DNA of 64,000 nt from Arthrobacter sp. MN05-02 (lineage in GTDB: Bacteria; Actinomycetota; Actinomycetes; Actinomycetales; Micrococcaceae), in the NCBI GenBank assembly GCA_004001285.1, contig AP018697.1, positions 3,224,001-3,288,000 on the forward strand, given 5' to 3'. Within the stretch, counting starts at the first letter, position 1, and each line of letters starts with the position of its first letter. The notes under the pieces were generated by a model. The model was not told where the DNA came from. It made no database searches and saw nothing but the letters and a program-made list of their open reading frames with translations. Shown piece by piece: positions 35,691-43,834 of the stretch. A program made the translations under genes and the position numbers.

Positions 35691-36790
35691 ATGATCATCG
35701 GCGTCCCCAAAGAAGTGAAGAACAACGAGTTCCGAGTAGCCATCACCGCCTCCGGTGTGCACGAGTTCAGGGCCCGCGGGCACGTCGTGCTCGTGGAACG
35801 CGGCGCCGGGACCGGCTCGAGCATCACCGACGCGGAATACGAGGCCGCCGGCGCGGAACTCGTGGATGCGGCCGACGACGTCTGGGCACGTGCCGACATG
35901 GTGATGAAGGTCAAGGAACCCGTCGCCGCCGAGTACCACCGCTTCCGGAAGGGACTCATCCTCTTCACCTACCTGCACCTCGCGGCGGAACCGGAACTGA
36001 CCCGCGCGCTCCTCGACGCCGGCGTGACGGCCATCGCCTACGAGACCGTCCAGGACGGTCGGTCCCTGCCCCTGCTCGCACCGATGTCCGAGGTCGCCGG
36101 GCGTCTGTCCGTGCAGGTGGGAGCCCAGGTGATGACCGCCCCGCCGGCGGTCCCGGTCTGCTCCTCGGCGGCGTCGCGGGCGTCCGCGCCAAGGTCGTCG
36201 TCCTCGAGCGGGCGTCGCCGGGACCAACGCGACGGCGATGGCCGTGGGCACCGGGGCGGACGTCACCATCCTCGACATCGACATCGCACGGCTGCGCGAG
36301 CTCGACGCCCTGTACGCCGGACGCGTCGGACCGTGGCATCGAACTCCTCGAGATCGAGAAGTCGGTCCTCGAGGCCGATCTCGTCATCGGCTCCGTCCTC
36401 ATCCGGGAGCCGGGCGCCGAAGCTCGTGACCAACGCGCTCGTGGCCCGCATGAAGCCGGGCAGCGTCCTCGTCGACATCGCCGTGGACCAGGGCGGGTGC
36501 TTCGAGGACTCCACGTCACGCACGAGGACCCCACATTCACCGTCCACGGCTCGCTCTTCTACTGCGTCGGCAACATGCCCGGCGCCGTGCCGAACACCTC
36601 GACCTACGCCCTGACCAACGTGACCCTCCGCTACGCCGTCGCACTCGCGGACAGGGGTGTGCGCGGGGCCTTCGAGGCCGACGCCGCACTCGCCCGCGGG
36701 CTGAACGTCGCCGCCGGCAGGGTGGCCCACCACTCGGTGTCCCAGGCACACGGCCTGGACCTGGCCGAGGACTGGACACAGCTGGTCTAG
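35691..36790 (+). pseudogene. ald: Alanine dehydrogenase with seven single-base deletions
   Basis: The first 150 residues are clean: [46 protein letters not shown] and [17 protein letters not shown]. From 36138 to about 36513 the frame changes seven times, each explained by loss of one C or G in a short run, for example in [41 protein letters not shown] and EDSHVTHEDP. After repair the protein has 368 residues, the family size. The clustering in 400 nt of homopolymers argues for sequencing error; a genuine pseudogene cannot be excluded. It would interconvert alanine and pyruvate. Confidence 0.85.
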
Positions 36791-36911
36791 TCTCCACGGC
36801 CGGGGTCCGCCGCGCCGGCCCTGGCCGGACCGGTCCACCCGGCTCGACCGGGACCACCTGGAAGCTACCGGGAGCGCGGCCCCGGCAAGGTCCCGCACGG
36901 CCCGGCGGGCG

Positions 36912-37961
36912 CTACCGGGGCCGGGCCGGGAACGCCGCGTGGACCTGCTCGATGATCCGCACGACGGCGAGCGCGTCCTCCGCCGCAACCGGGACCGGCC
37001 CGCCCTCGATCGCCGCTGCGACGCCTTCGTAGAAGGACGGATAGGTGCCGGGGGCGATCGGAACCGGTGTGAGGTTCCCGTCGCGTCCAAGCAGCCCCCG
37101 CGCGTCGGCCGGCCCGGGGGCAGCCACGGCGCCAGGGGACATCCCCGCCGCGAGCAGGCCCTCCTGCGGATCCGTGCCGAGGACGGTGAGGCCCGCGTCG
37201 TCCCCGGTCACGCGGAAGCGGGAGCGGACCTGCGGCGCGAGCGTCCCGGCGTGCAGGGAACTCGTCACGCCGCCGAGGTGCTGGAGCACGAGGAAGACCG
37301 TGTCGTCCGCCGCGCCTCCCGCCCGGTCGATCCGCAGGTCCGCGAACGCCGGGACGGCGGGTCCGAACAGGACGAGCGCCTGGTCGATGAGGTGGGGGCC
37401 GAGATCGTAGAGGACTCCCCCGCCGGCGCCGGGCCCGGCAGCCCGCTTCCACGCCTTGGTGATGGACGGCTTCCAGGACTCCATCGCGGACTCGAAGGTC
37501 CGGACCCTGCCCAGGACGCCCGACTCCACCGTGGACCGCACGGTGAGGTAATCGCCGTCCCACCGGCGGTTGGAGAACGGCACGAGCAGGCGACCGGCCG
37601 CATGCGCTGTCTCGATCAGGCGTTCGCCGTCGTCCGCGCGCACCACGAAGGGCTTGTCGACCACCACGTGCAGCCCCCTGCCGAGCGCCGAGGCGGCCAG
37701 GGCGGCGTGGGTCGCGTTGGGCGTACTGATCACGGCCAGGTCCAGGTCCGGCACCGCCTCGAGTGCCTCGTCGAGGCTGTCGACGACGGCGGCGCCAGGG
37801 TAGGCGGTGCGGGCGGCGCGCCTGCGGTCCGTGCTGCGTGCCACCACGGCGGACAGCTCGAAGCGGGGATCGTGGGCGATCAGCGGGGCGTGGAAGACCC
37901 TGCCGCCATGGCCGAACCCGACCAGCACTGTGCGGATCGCTCCATGAGGTCCCTGCGCCAC
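36912..37961 (-). CDS. Gfo/Idh/MocA-family oxidoreductase
   Basis: A 349-residue protein with an N-terminal Rossmann loop (VLVGFGHGGRVFHAPLI), a STPNATHAALA stretch and DKPFVVRADDGERLIE with the conserved Lys of the EKP-like motif. The C-terminal domain contains GGVLYDLGPHLIDQAL, as in GFO/IDH enzymes. It starts most likely at GTG (37961); an ATG 21 codons upstream adds a basic tail. The substrate, probably a sugar or inositol, is unknown. Confidence 0.82.
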   Translation of the reverse strand: MAQGPHGAIRTVLVGFGHGGRVFHAPLIAHDPRFELSAVVARSTDRRRAARTAYPGAAVVDSLDEALEAVPDLDLAVISTPNATHAALAASALGRGLHVVVDKPFVVRADDGERLIETAHAAGRLLVPFSNRRWDGDYLTVRSTVESGVLGRVRTFESAMESWKPSITKAWKRAAGPGAGGGVLYDLGPHLIDQALVLFGPAVPAFADLRIDRAGGAADDTVFLVLQHLGGVTSSLHAGTLAPQVRSRFRVTGDDAGLTVLGTDPQEGLLAAGMSPGAVAAPGPADARGLLGRDGNLTPVPIAPGTYPSFYEGVAAAIEGGPVPVAAEDALAVVRIIEQVHAAFPARPR

Positions 37962-38033
37962 GCGACCACCGTCCTCGTTCCGCCACCGGACCCGTGGCCG
38001 GCGATGTCCAGTGTACGTGGGCATCGGCAGGCG

Positions 38034-38639
38034 TTACCCGTGCGCCCCTGCCGCCAGAGACGTCACCAGCACACGCCAGGAGGCCTGGAGCCGGGCCGTG
38101 GACATGCCCCTGGACTCCTGCAGATGGAGCAGGAGTCCGGCGTTGAGGAACGCGGCCAGCTGGTAGGCGCCGAGCTCCGGATCCGGCGCTCCGATCTGGC
38201 GCAGCAGCATGGACAGGTGCAGCCGGATGAGCTGCTGCGTCGGATGCTCCAGGTCCGCACCGCCCTGCTGCTCGGCGGCCCGCAGGATCTGTCCGTCGAA
38301 GCGCATCCTCTCGATGCTCGCCTCCCCGAAGGCGACCAGCCGCTCCAGGGGAGGGGCCCCCGGGCCCAGCGGTGGCGGCCCCGCCATGAAGGCCTGCTGG
38401 AAGGAACGGCCCGCGTCGTCGGCGAGGGCGTGCATCAGGCCCGCCCGGTTCCCGAACCGGCGGAAGACCGTCCCCTTGCCGACGCCCGCGCGCCGCGCCA
38501 CGGCATCCGTGGTCAGCTTGTCCGGACCGCACGACGCCACGATCTCTGCCGCGGCATCGAGGAGGAGCCTCCGGTTGCGCGCAGCATCGGTCCGTTCTCC
38601 GTCGTCTCCCGGGACCCGGAGCAATTCCTCGCCCTGCAT
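38034..38639 (-). CDS. TetR-family repressor
   Basis: A 201-residue TetR protein. The N-terminal HTH is LTTDAVARRAGVGKGTVFRR (residues about 42-61), followed by a variable ligand domain. The start at 38639 is the ATG nearest the domain. It is divergent from the FMN reductase gene, and the intervening 105 nt hold a 20-bp palindrome, so it probably represses itself and the reductase. Confidence 0.86.
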   Translation of the reverse strand: MQGEELLRVPGDDGERTDAARNRRLLLDAAAEIVASCGPDKLTTDAVARRAGVGKGTVFRRFGNRAGLMHALADDAGRSFQQAFMAGPPPLGPGAPPLERLVAFGEASIERMRFDGQILRAAEQQGGADLEHPTQQLIRLHLSMLLRQIGAPDPELGAYQLAAFLNAGLLLHLQESRGMSTARLQASWRVLVTSLAAGAHG

Positions 38640-38662
38640 CCCGCAACTATAACGGCGGAATA

Positions 38663-38682
38663 AAACGGACCACGGTCCGCTT
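38663..38682. promoter_or_regulatory. Palindrome, probable TetR operator
   Basis: AAACGGACC, a 2-nt centre, then GGTCCGCTT form a 20-bp inverted repeat with one mismatch, between the divergent tetR-like and FMN-reductase genes. Position and size fit TetR operators. Confidence 0.7.
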
Positions 38683-38744
38683 GAACAGGACAGACGCAGT
38701 ACGCGCTCCTCTTTCGTCTCGACCTCACACCCCTGGGAGAACCG

Positions 38745-39305
38745 ATGTCCACCACGATCCTGACCCTGGTCGGCAGCCTTCGCGAAGGCTCCATCAACCG
38801 CCAGCTCGCCGAAGCCGCCGTGGAGCACGCGCCGGATTCCGTCGACGTCGTCACCTTCGACGCCCTGAGCGAGGTCCCCTTCTACAACGAGGACATCGAC
38901 AACGACGCCGACCGCCCGAAGGCCGCTGACGACCTCCGCGCCGCTGCCGCGGACGCCGACGCCCTGCTGCTCGTCTCCCCCGAGTACAACGGCACCATGC
39001 CCGCCGTGCTCAAGAACGCGATCGACTGGCTGTCCCGTCCCTACGGTGCCGGTGCCATCTCGAGCAAGCCAGCCGCCGTCATCGGATCCGCCTTCGGCCA
39101 GTACGGCGGAGTCTGGGCCCATGACGAGGCCCGCCGCGCCCTCGGGGTGGCCGGTGCCTCCGTGGTCGACGACGCCAAGCTGTCCATCGGTGGCTCGATC
39201 ACCCGCTTCGCCGAGCTGCACCCGAAGGACGACAGCGAGGTAGCCGGTCAGGTGAGCGGGATCCTCGCCGCCCTGGCCGGTGCCACCGTACCCGTGGCGG
39301 CCTGA
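38745..39305 (+). CDS. NADPH-dependent FMN reductase (quinone/azo reductase-like)
   Basis: A 186-residue flavodoxin-like protein. GSLREGSINRQLAEAA forms the phosphate loop and LLVSPEYNGTMPAVLKNAID the FMN-ring loop, both typical of NADPH:FMN/quinone reductases. A TGGGAG site precedes the ATG. With the divergent TetR this is a common unit responding to electrophiles or quinones. Confidence 0.88.
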   Translation: MSTTILTLVGSLREGSINRQLAEAAVEHAPDSVDVVTFDALSEVPFYNEDIDNDADRPKAADDLRAAAADADALLLVSPEYNGTMPAVLKNAIDWLSRPYGAGAISSKPAAVIGSAFGQYGGVWAHDEARRALGVAGASVVDDAKLSIGGSITRFAELHPKDDSEVAGQVSGILAALAGATVPVAA

Positions 39306-39321
39306 TCTCCGGATGACGGAC

Positions 39322-39351
39322 AAGACGCCGGCGCACTGCGCCGGCGTCTTT
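39322..39351. terminator. Rho-independent terminator
   Basis: AAGACGCCGGCGC and its perfect complement form a 13-bp stem with a 3-nt ACT loop, followed by TTT on the plus strand. It ends the FMN-reductase transcript and, being symmetric (AAGAC/GTCTT), may also stop the leftward transcript from the peptide locus. Confidence 0.85.
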
Positions 39352-39378
39352 CATCGTTCCTGCCGCTGATCCGCCCGG

Positions 39379-39570
39379 TCAGTGCCAGAGGTTGTCCGCC
39401 CACGCGGCATCTCGGAGGTAGTCCCGGGCCGGACCGATCTCCCAGAGCTGGCCCTGCGATTCGAGGACGCCGTCGTTCTGCATCGACTCGACCGCCTCCG
39501 AGGAACACCCGAGGGCCTTCGAGAGATCGGCATCGTCAACGGCTAGCACGATGGTGTTCCTTGCATTCAT
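39379..39570 (-). CDS. Small hypothetical protein downstream of the LanB-like gene
   Basis: A 63-residue protein with AAGGA at good distance before the ATG. The centre (DADLSKALGCSSEAVESMQNDG) looks like a short helix-turn-helix, followed by a wing-like QGQLWEIGP segment. It starts 40 nt after the LanB-like gene on the same strand and ends just before the terminator, so it may be the last gene of that transcript. No family recognised. Confidence 0.6.
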   Translation of the reverse strand: MNARNTIVLAVDDADLSKALGCSSEAVESMQNDGVLESQGQLWEIGPARDYLRDAAWADNLWH

Positions 39571-39610
39571 GGTGCAGTCCTTCGCTCGATGGCTCGTGGC
39601 GGGACGGACC

Positions 39611-40585
39611 CTACAGGGGGTTGCGCGTCCCGTTCGTCATGACGACCTGCGGCTGCCAGGTCCGTGCGTACAGTCCCAGCGCGGCCTCTTCACGGGCCAC
39701 GAAACCGAGACGATTGAGGGCCATGTGGGCCTGGTAGACCGTGAGGTGCTGCGCACTGCGGCTCACCCGGACCTTGTCGGCGCGGTAGAGGTAGGTATCG
39801 AGCGCCCGGTACCAGCGTCGCCGCCAGTTGAGCACCGCTGACTCGGCGGCGGTCGCGGCCATCAGCGCGTGGAATCCCGATGCCTTGGAGGCCACCTGGG
39901 CGGTCATCGCCTCCCGGACGCCGGCGGCCCGGGGGCCGACGTCGGCGGTGCAGGTGCGCAGGTGGCTGTCCCAGTAGAAGTCCCAGGAGAGGCGCCGGCG
40001 GTCGGGCCAGCCCGCCGAACGGGGACCGCGCATCATGCTCTGGGCGGCATCGAACAGGACGAGCGCGCCGAGCGCCGAGCGGCTGTGGATGCGCGGGAAG
40101 CGCTGGTTGGCCCAGACGGCGAGTTCGCTACTGAGCTCGAAGACCTCCTCCGCCAGGTCGAGGCCCTCGACGCCGCCGTACTTGACGAGATTCGCCTCCA
40201 GGAGCGGATCCGCCATCTCCTGGCCGCCGGAATAGTAGGTGTTGCCCGCAGGGGAGGTGAACTGCTGCCGGACCGCCAGCAGCGGAAGGGTCCGTGCACT
40301 GCGGACCTGGAGCGCGCGCTGGAAGGCGCGGAGCCTCTCGAGGACCCGGGGATGGGCGTGGATGCTGAGCCTGATCTGGCTGACGACGCCGGTGGACGCA
40401 TGCTCGCACCGGGTGAAGTACCAGCGCTTCGCGCCGAGTGCCTGTGCCTGCGCCACCAGCGGGGTGACCAGCTCTTCGATGATGCCGTCCGCTACATCGA
40501 AGCCACCCGTCGAGAGGGAGAGATGCCACCATTGAGTGCTGACGGTCGTTCGTGAGGCGGTTCGAACGGCTGTCACCTGACTCAT
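39611..40585 (-). CDS. Stand-alone LanB C-terminal (SpaB_C/thiopeptide-type) domain protein
   Basis: A 324-residue protein without membrane segments. It follows the pattern of the SpaB_C domain of lantibiotic/thiopeptide dehydratases: QWWHLSLSTG at the start, then KRWYFTRCEH (53-62) and QIRLSIHAHP (70-79), KYGGVEGLDLAEEVF (135-149) in place of YGGPEGxxLAExxF, and AHMALNRLGF (286-295) in place of HMHxNRL. In full LanB enzymes this domain eliminates glutamate from Ser/Thr esters. The glutamylation domain is missing here. A strong AAGGAG site precedes it. It lies 83 nt after a secreted peptide gene, so the peptide is the obvious partner, but activity is not shown. Confidence 0.7.
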   Translation of the reverse strand: MSQVTAVRTASRTTVSTQWWHLSLSTGGFDVADGIIEELVTPLVAQAQALGAKRWYFTRCEHASTGVVSQIRLSIHAHPRVLERLRAFQRALQVRSARTLPLLAVRQQFTSPAGNTYYSGGQEMADPLLEANLVKYGGVEGLDLAEEVFELSSELAVWANQRFPRIHSRSALGALVLFDAAQSMMRGPRSAGWPDRRRLSWDFYWDSHLRTCTADVGPRAAGVREAMTAQVASKASGFHALMAATAAESAVLNWRRRWYRALDTYLYRADKVRVSRSAQHLTVYQAHMALNRLGFVAREEAALGLYARTWQPQVVMTNGTRNPL

Positions 40586-40668
40586 GGCTCTCTCCTTCAG
40601 GGTCTGTGGTCACCCCCGCTGGGGCGGGTTCCGGGTGGGGCCGCCGGGCTCTAGTCCGGGGCTCCCTG

Positions 40669-40809
40669 TTACTTGGGCCAGTCCCAGCTACTCGCCGTCA
40701 GCTGGCTCTTCGGCCAATCCCAGCTGCCTGCGCTGACGGACTGACCTGCCGGCACAACAGCTCCCACCAGGATCAACAGGCCTGCCGTTGCGCCGAGTAA
40801 CTTCTTCAT
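40669..40809 (-). CDS. 46-residue secreted peptide with two SWDWPK repeats
   Basis: A very short gene with a strong AAGGAAGGA site. Residues 1-27 form a Sec-type signal peptide (MKKLL, a hydrophobic core, then SVSA before cleavage). The predicted mature peptide has 19 residues, GSWDWPKSQLTASSWDWPK, with two copies of SWDWPK separated by SQLTAS. The codons of the two copies differ only at two synonymous third positions. It heads a transcript with the LanB-like protein gene and is divergent from a TrmB-LuxR regulator. It could be a signalling peptide, a RiPP precursor or a small bacteriocin; nothing comparable is known to me. Confidence 0.75.
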   Translation of the reverse strand: MKKLLGATAGLLILVGAVVPAGQSVSAGSWDWPKSQLTASSWDWPK

Positions 40810-41182
40810 GGCGATCCTTCCTTGCCCGTCGTCCGGGAGGTCGAGCTGTCCGGTACTGCGACTCCGCAGTACCCGTTTCCTTCGGGAAGCCCCTCGGCCT
40901 TCCCTCTGAACCGGCTCAATCAGGATGTCCGCCGGCGGCAGGCAGTGTCCAGCGGTACGGATGGCCGTTTGTGGACATGACGCGAAGCGGACTCGGGCGC
41001 CCGGGTCGGGCAGCCGGCCGGCCCTGATTCGCGCCGGAATTCCGCGGGAGGACGGCGGAATCGTGCTCCTACCGCACGGCGGAATTGCCAGCCGCACCGA
41101 ACTGTCATTAACTGGACATGTCATGTTTTTCACGACATCGTGATGCTGCCGGCCGTCCGGTGGCCGGGGACGAGGACTGCTC
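40810..41182. promoter_or_regulatory. Divergent promoter region of the peptide/regulator locus
   Basis: This 373-nt space holds no supported gene but several repeats. CGGAAT occurs at 41035-41040 (as part of CGGAATTCCG), 41056-41061 and 41080-41085; the last two are inside a 10-bp direct repeat ACGGCGGAAT. GACATGTC is a perfect palindrome at 41115-41122, and TCACGA-CA-TCGTGA an inverted repeat at 41130-41143. All lie on the regulator side. They are candidate binding sites for the TrmB-LuxR protein. Confidence 0.55.
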
Positions 41183-42151
41183 ATGCTGGATGCGACGTCG
41201 CTCGAGGTCTACCGGTACGCGGTCGGGCATCCCGGCTGGACGCGTGCGGACGCCTCCGAAGCGCTGGGCCTGACCCTGCGCCGTATCGACGCGGCCATCG
41301 GCGAACTGTCCGGGCGGCGACTCCTCAGCCCGCAGGCGGGCAGCGAAGAGGGACTCGTGGCCGTGTCGCCCGACGTCGCCCTGGCCGACCTCGTCGACGC
41401 CGACGAGCGTGCCCTGCAGGAACTGAGAACCCGGATCAGCGGCCGGCGCCGTGAACTCTCGAGCCTGCTCCCCACGTTCCTCGAAGCACGGAAGAGCGTC
41501 CTCGCCAGCACCTCCGTCGAGACGCTCGAGGACCCCCACCTCATTCATCGGGTCCTCATCGACTACGGTCGCGACGTCACCGAGAAGGTCTACATCGCCC
41601 AGCCCGGACAGGGTTCGACGGCGGACGTCCACGAGGAGAGCGTGCGCAAGGACCTGGAGCTGCTGGAGAACGGGGTGCGGCGGCGGACGCTCTACGACAC
41701 GAGCACGCGTGACCACGTGCCCACCCGCAAGGCCGTCGAGGCCATCGCGGCCGGCGGTGGCGAATTCGGCGTCCTGCCCTTCATCCCCCTGCGCATGCTG
41801 ATCTTCGACGACAAGCTCGCCCTCGTGGGCCGCCAGCTGACCCGCGACGACAAGGCCGCCCTGGTCATCCGGGACCACAGCCTCATCAACATCTTCACGC
41901 ACCTGTTCGACATCGCCTGGGAGGTCAGCGAGTCCTTCCTCGCTCCCCAGCAGGTCGAGTCACCGCTCAGCAGCATGCAGCGCTCGATCATCCAGGGCCT
42001 GGCGAACGGCCTGTCCGACGAGTCGATCGCCCGCCGCCTGGACATCAACGTGAGGACCTGCCGTCGTCACATCGCCTGGATGCTGGAGACACTCCGGGCC
42101 GACAGCCGGTTCCAGGCTGCGCTGAAGGCCCGTGAGGCCGGCTGGGTCTGA
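41183..42151 (+). CDS. TrmB-LuxR hybrid transcriptional regulator
   Basis: A 322-residue protein. Residues 1-65 look like a TrmB winged helix (TRADASEALGLTLRRIDAAI); a middle domain (about 100-250) resembles the PLD-like effector part seen in such regulators (VYIAQPGQGSTADVHEESVRK, FIPLRMLIFDDKLALVG). Residues about 258-315 form a LuxR-type HTH (GLSDESIARRLDINVRTCRRH). A GAGGA site precedes the ATG. Regulators of this build are frequent in actinobacteria near peptide genes. It is likely to control the divergent peptide transcript; the effector is unknown. Confidence 0.82.
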   Translation: MLDATSLEVYRYAVGHPGWTRADASEALGLTLRRIDAAIGELSGRRLLSPQAGSEEGLVAVSPDVALADLVDADERALQELRTRISGRRRELSSLLPTFLEARKSVLASTSVETLEDPHLIHRVLIDYGRDVTEKVYIAQPGQGSTADVHEESVRKDLELLENGVRRRTLYDTSTRDHVPTRKAVEAIAAGGGEFGVLPFIPLRMLIFDDKLALVGRQLTRDDKAALVIRDHSLINIFTHLFDIAWEVSESFLAPQQVESPLSSMQRSIIQGLANGLSDESIARRLDINVRTCRRHIAWMLETLRADSRFQAALKAREAGWV

Positions 42152-42233
42152 TCGGTACTCGGCGTCGGGACGGCGCACGCACTACCGGTCAACAGCTGTT
42201 GCCTGACGGTGAACCCGGGCCTAGACTCTGGGC

Positions 42234-43529
42234 GTGACGTCCTCCAGCGAAGCCTCCGCCGACCTCCTGCCCGCCGAGACCGAAGCCGCCCTCGAACGAG
42301 CAGTCGATTCCGCCACCCGCCATGACAGGCTCTTCTCGCTGCGGGCGGCCAACATCAAGCAGTCCGCGGTGCGCGATGTCTTCGACATCTCGATCCGCCC
42401 GGGACTCGTCTCCCTCGCGGGCGGGAGTCCCTACCTGAAGTCCCTGCCCCTCGAGGACCTCGGGCGCACCGCCCAGAAGATCATCGCCGAGCACGGCCTC
42501 GAAGCCCTGCAGTACGGCGGCGGACAGGGGATGACCGAGCTGCGTGAACTGGTCTGCGACGTCATGGCGGCGGAGGGCATCGAAGGCGCCCACCCCGACG
42601 ACGTCGTGATCACCACGGGTTCGCAGTCGGCGCAGGACGTCGCCGCGAAGGTCTTCTGCAATCCCGGCGACGTGATCCTGTGCGAGGACCCCACCTACGT
42701 GGGCGCCCTGAACACGTTCGAGGCCTACGAGGTCGACGTCGTCACCGTCCCCATGGACGACGCGGGCCTGATCCCGGACGAGCTCGAACGCGTCATCGCC
42801 GAGCTCGAGGCGCAGGGCCGCGCCGTCAAGATGCTCTACACCATCCCCAGCTTCAACAACCCGAGTGGCATCACGCTGGCTGCCGAGCGTCGCCAGCGCG
42901 TCGTCGACATCTGCCGCGCCCACACCATCCTCGTCCTCGAGGACAACCCCTACGGCATGCTCCGGTTCGACGGCGAACCCCTCAAGCCCATGCGCGCCGA
43001 CAACCCCGACGACGTGATCTACCTCGGCTCCTTCTCGAAGATCTTCGCGCCCGGGGTTCGGCTCGGCTGGGCACTGGTGCCGAAGCACCTCTACCGCCGG
43101 TTCTACCTCGCCTGCGAGGCCGTGGTGCTGTGCCCGTCCCCGCTCACGCAGATGCTCGTGACCGCCTACCTCACCGAGTACGACTGGCAGGGGCACCTGC
43201 GCACCATGCGCAGCCTGTACCGCGAGCGGTGCGACGCCATGCTGGGCGCGCTCGCCGAGGAACTGCCGGAAGGGGTCCACTGGACCACACCCGACGGCGG
43301 GTTCTTCGTCTGGGTCACCCTGCCCGAGGGCATCGACACCTATCCCCTGCTGTACAAGGCGATCGACGCCGGCGTCGTGTTCATCCCCGGAGCCGCGTTC
43401 ACGCCGTCGGACGATCCCTCCAACAAGCTCCGCCTCGCGTTCAGCGCCGTGGCGCCGGAGGACATCGTCGAGGGCGTCCGGCGCCTCGCTCCGATCCTGC
43501 GCCAGGCGATCGAGGACAAGCGGCGCTGA
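42234..43529 (+). CDS. PLP-dependent aminotransferase (2-aminoadipate/aromatic type, fold I)
   Basis: A 431-residue fold-type I aminotransferase, starting at GTG. It has RPGLVSLAGGSPYLKSLP at the start, IPSFNNPSGITLAAERR for the cofactor loop, LVLEDNPYGMLRF with the pyridine Asp, and YLGSFSKIFAPGVRLGW with the Schiff-base Lys. No GntR domain is attached, so it is the enzyme type (LysN/aromatic aminotransferase-like) and not a MocR regulator. It is monocistronic; the substrate is uncertain. Confidence 0.86.
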   Translation: MTSSSEASADLLPAETEAALERAVDSATRHDRLFSLRAANIKQSAVRDVFDISIRPGLVSLAGGSPYLKSLPLEDLGRTAQKIIAEHGLEALQYGGGQGMTELRELVCDVMAAEGIEGAHPDDVVITTGSQSAQDVAAKVFCNPGDVILCEDPTYVGALNTFEAYEVDVVTVPMDDAGLIPDELERVIAELEAQGRAVKMLYTIPSFNNPSGITLAAERRQRVVDICRAHTILVLEDNPYGMLRFDGEPLKPMRADNPDDVIYLGSFSKIFAPGVRLGWALVPKHLYRRFYLACEAVVLCPSPLTQMLVTAYLTEYDWQGHLRTMRSLYRERCDAMLGALAEELPEGVHWTTPDGGFFVWVTLPEGIDTYPLLYKAIDAGVVFIPGAAFTPSDDPSNKLRLAFSAVAPEDIVEGVRRLAPILRQAIEDKRR

Positions 43530-43545
43530 TGCGGTAACGCCGGCG

Positions 43546-43563
43546 GGCGGTCCCTCGACCGCC
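43546..43563 (+). terminator. Hairpin after the aminotransferase
   Basis: GGCGGTC and GACCGCC form a perfect 7-bp stem with a CCTC loop, 17 nt after the stop. There is no T-run, so terminator function is only probable. Confidence 0.4.
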
Positions 43564-43581
43564 GCCGTGCGCGCAGGCCGG

Positions 43582-43600
43582 CGCTCCCGATGCGGGAGCG
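43582..43600 (-). terminator. Hairpin after the small membrane protein gene
   Basis: CGCTCCCG and CGGGAGCG form a perfect 8-bp stem with an ATG loop directly after the stop of the minus-strand gene. Together with the hairpin at 43546 it separates the convergent units. Confidence 0.45.
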
Positions 43601-43825
43601 TCAGCGGGGCGGGCGCTTCTGCTGGCGCAGCGTCACCGCGATCGAGACGAGGGCCGCTCCGATCACGAGGATGGACAGCCGCGCCACGGTGCCGAGACCC
43701 GGGAAGGCCAGCTGCAGGACGGTCGATGCGAGAAACCCGAGTGCGACGACGAGCAGGAGCCTGCTCAGCGGATAGCGCGCACGTGGCCGCCGGCCGGGCC
43801 CCTCACCGGGTAGCTGCTGGTTCAT
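43601..43825 (-). CDS. Small two-helix membrane protein
   Basis: A 74-residue protein with a Pro/Arg-rich cytoplasmic start, two hydrophobic helices (about 20-42 and 48-66), and a basic end (RQQKRPPR). It lies 9 nt after the E2 stop, so it is the last gene of the bkd transcript. No function recognised. Confidence 0.6.
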   Translation of the reverse strand: MNQQLPGEGPGRRPRARYPLSRLLLVVALGFLASTVLQLAFPGLGTVARLSILVIGAALVSIAVTLRQQKRPPR

Positions 43826-43834
43826 GAGCCCACC

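Noticed and set aside
40586..40668. GC-rich hairpins between the peptide gene and the LanB-like gene as an attenuator
   Set aside because: Short stems of C and G runs can form, but none is long or followed by T; not strong enough to list.
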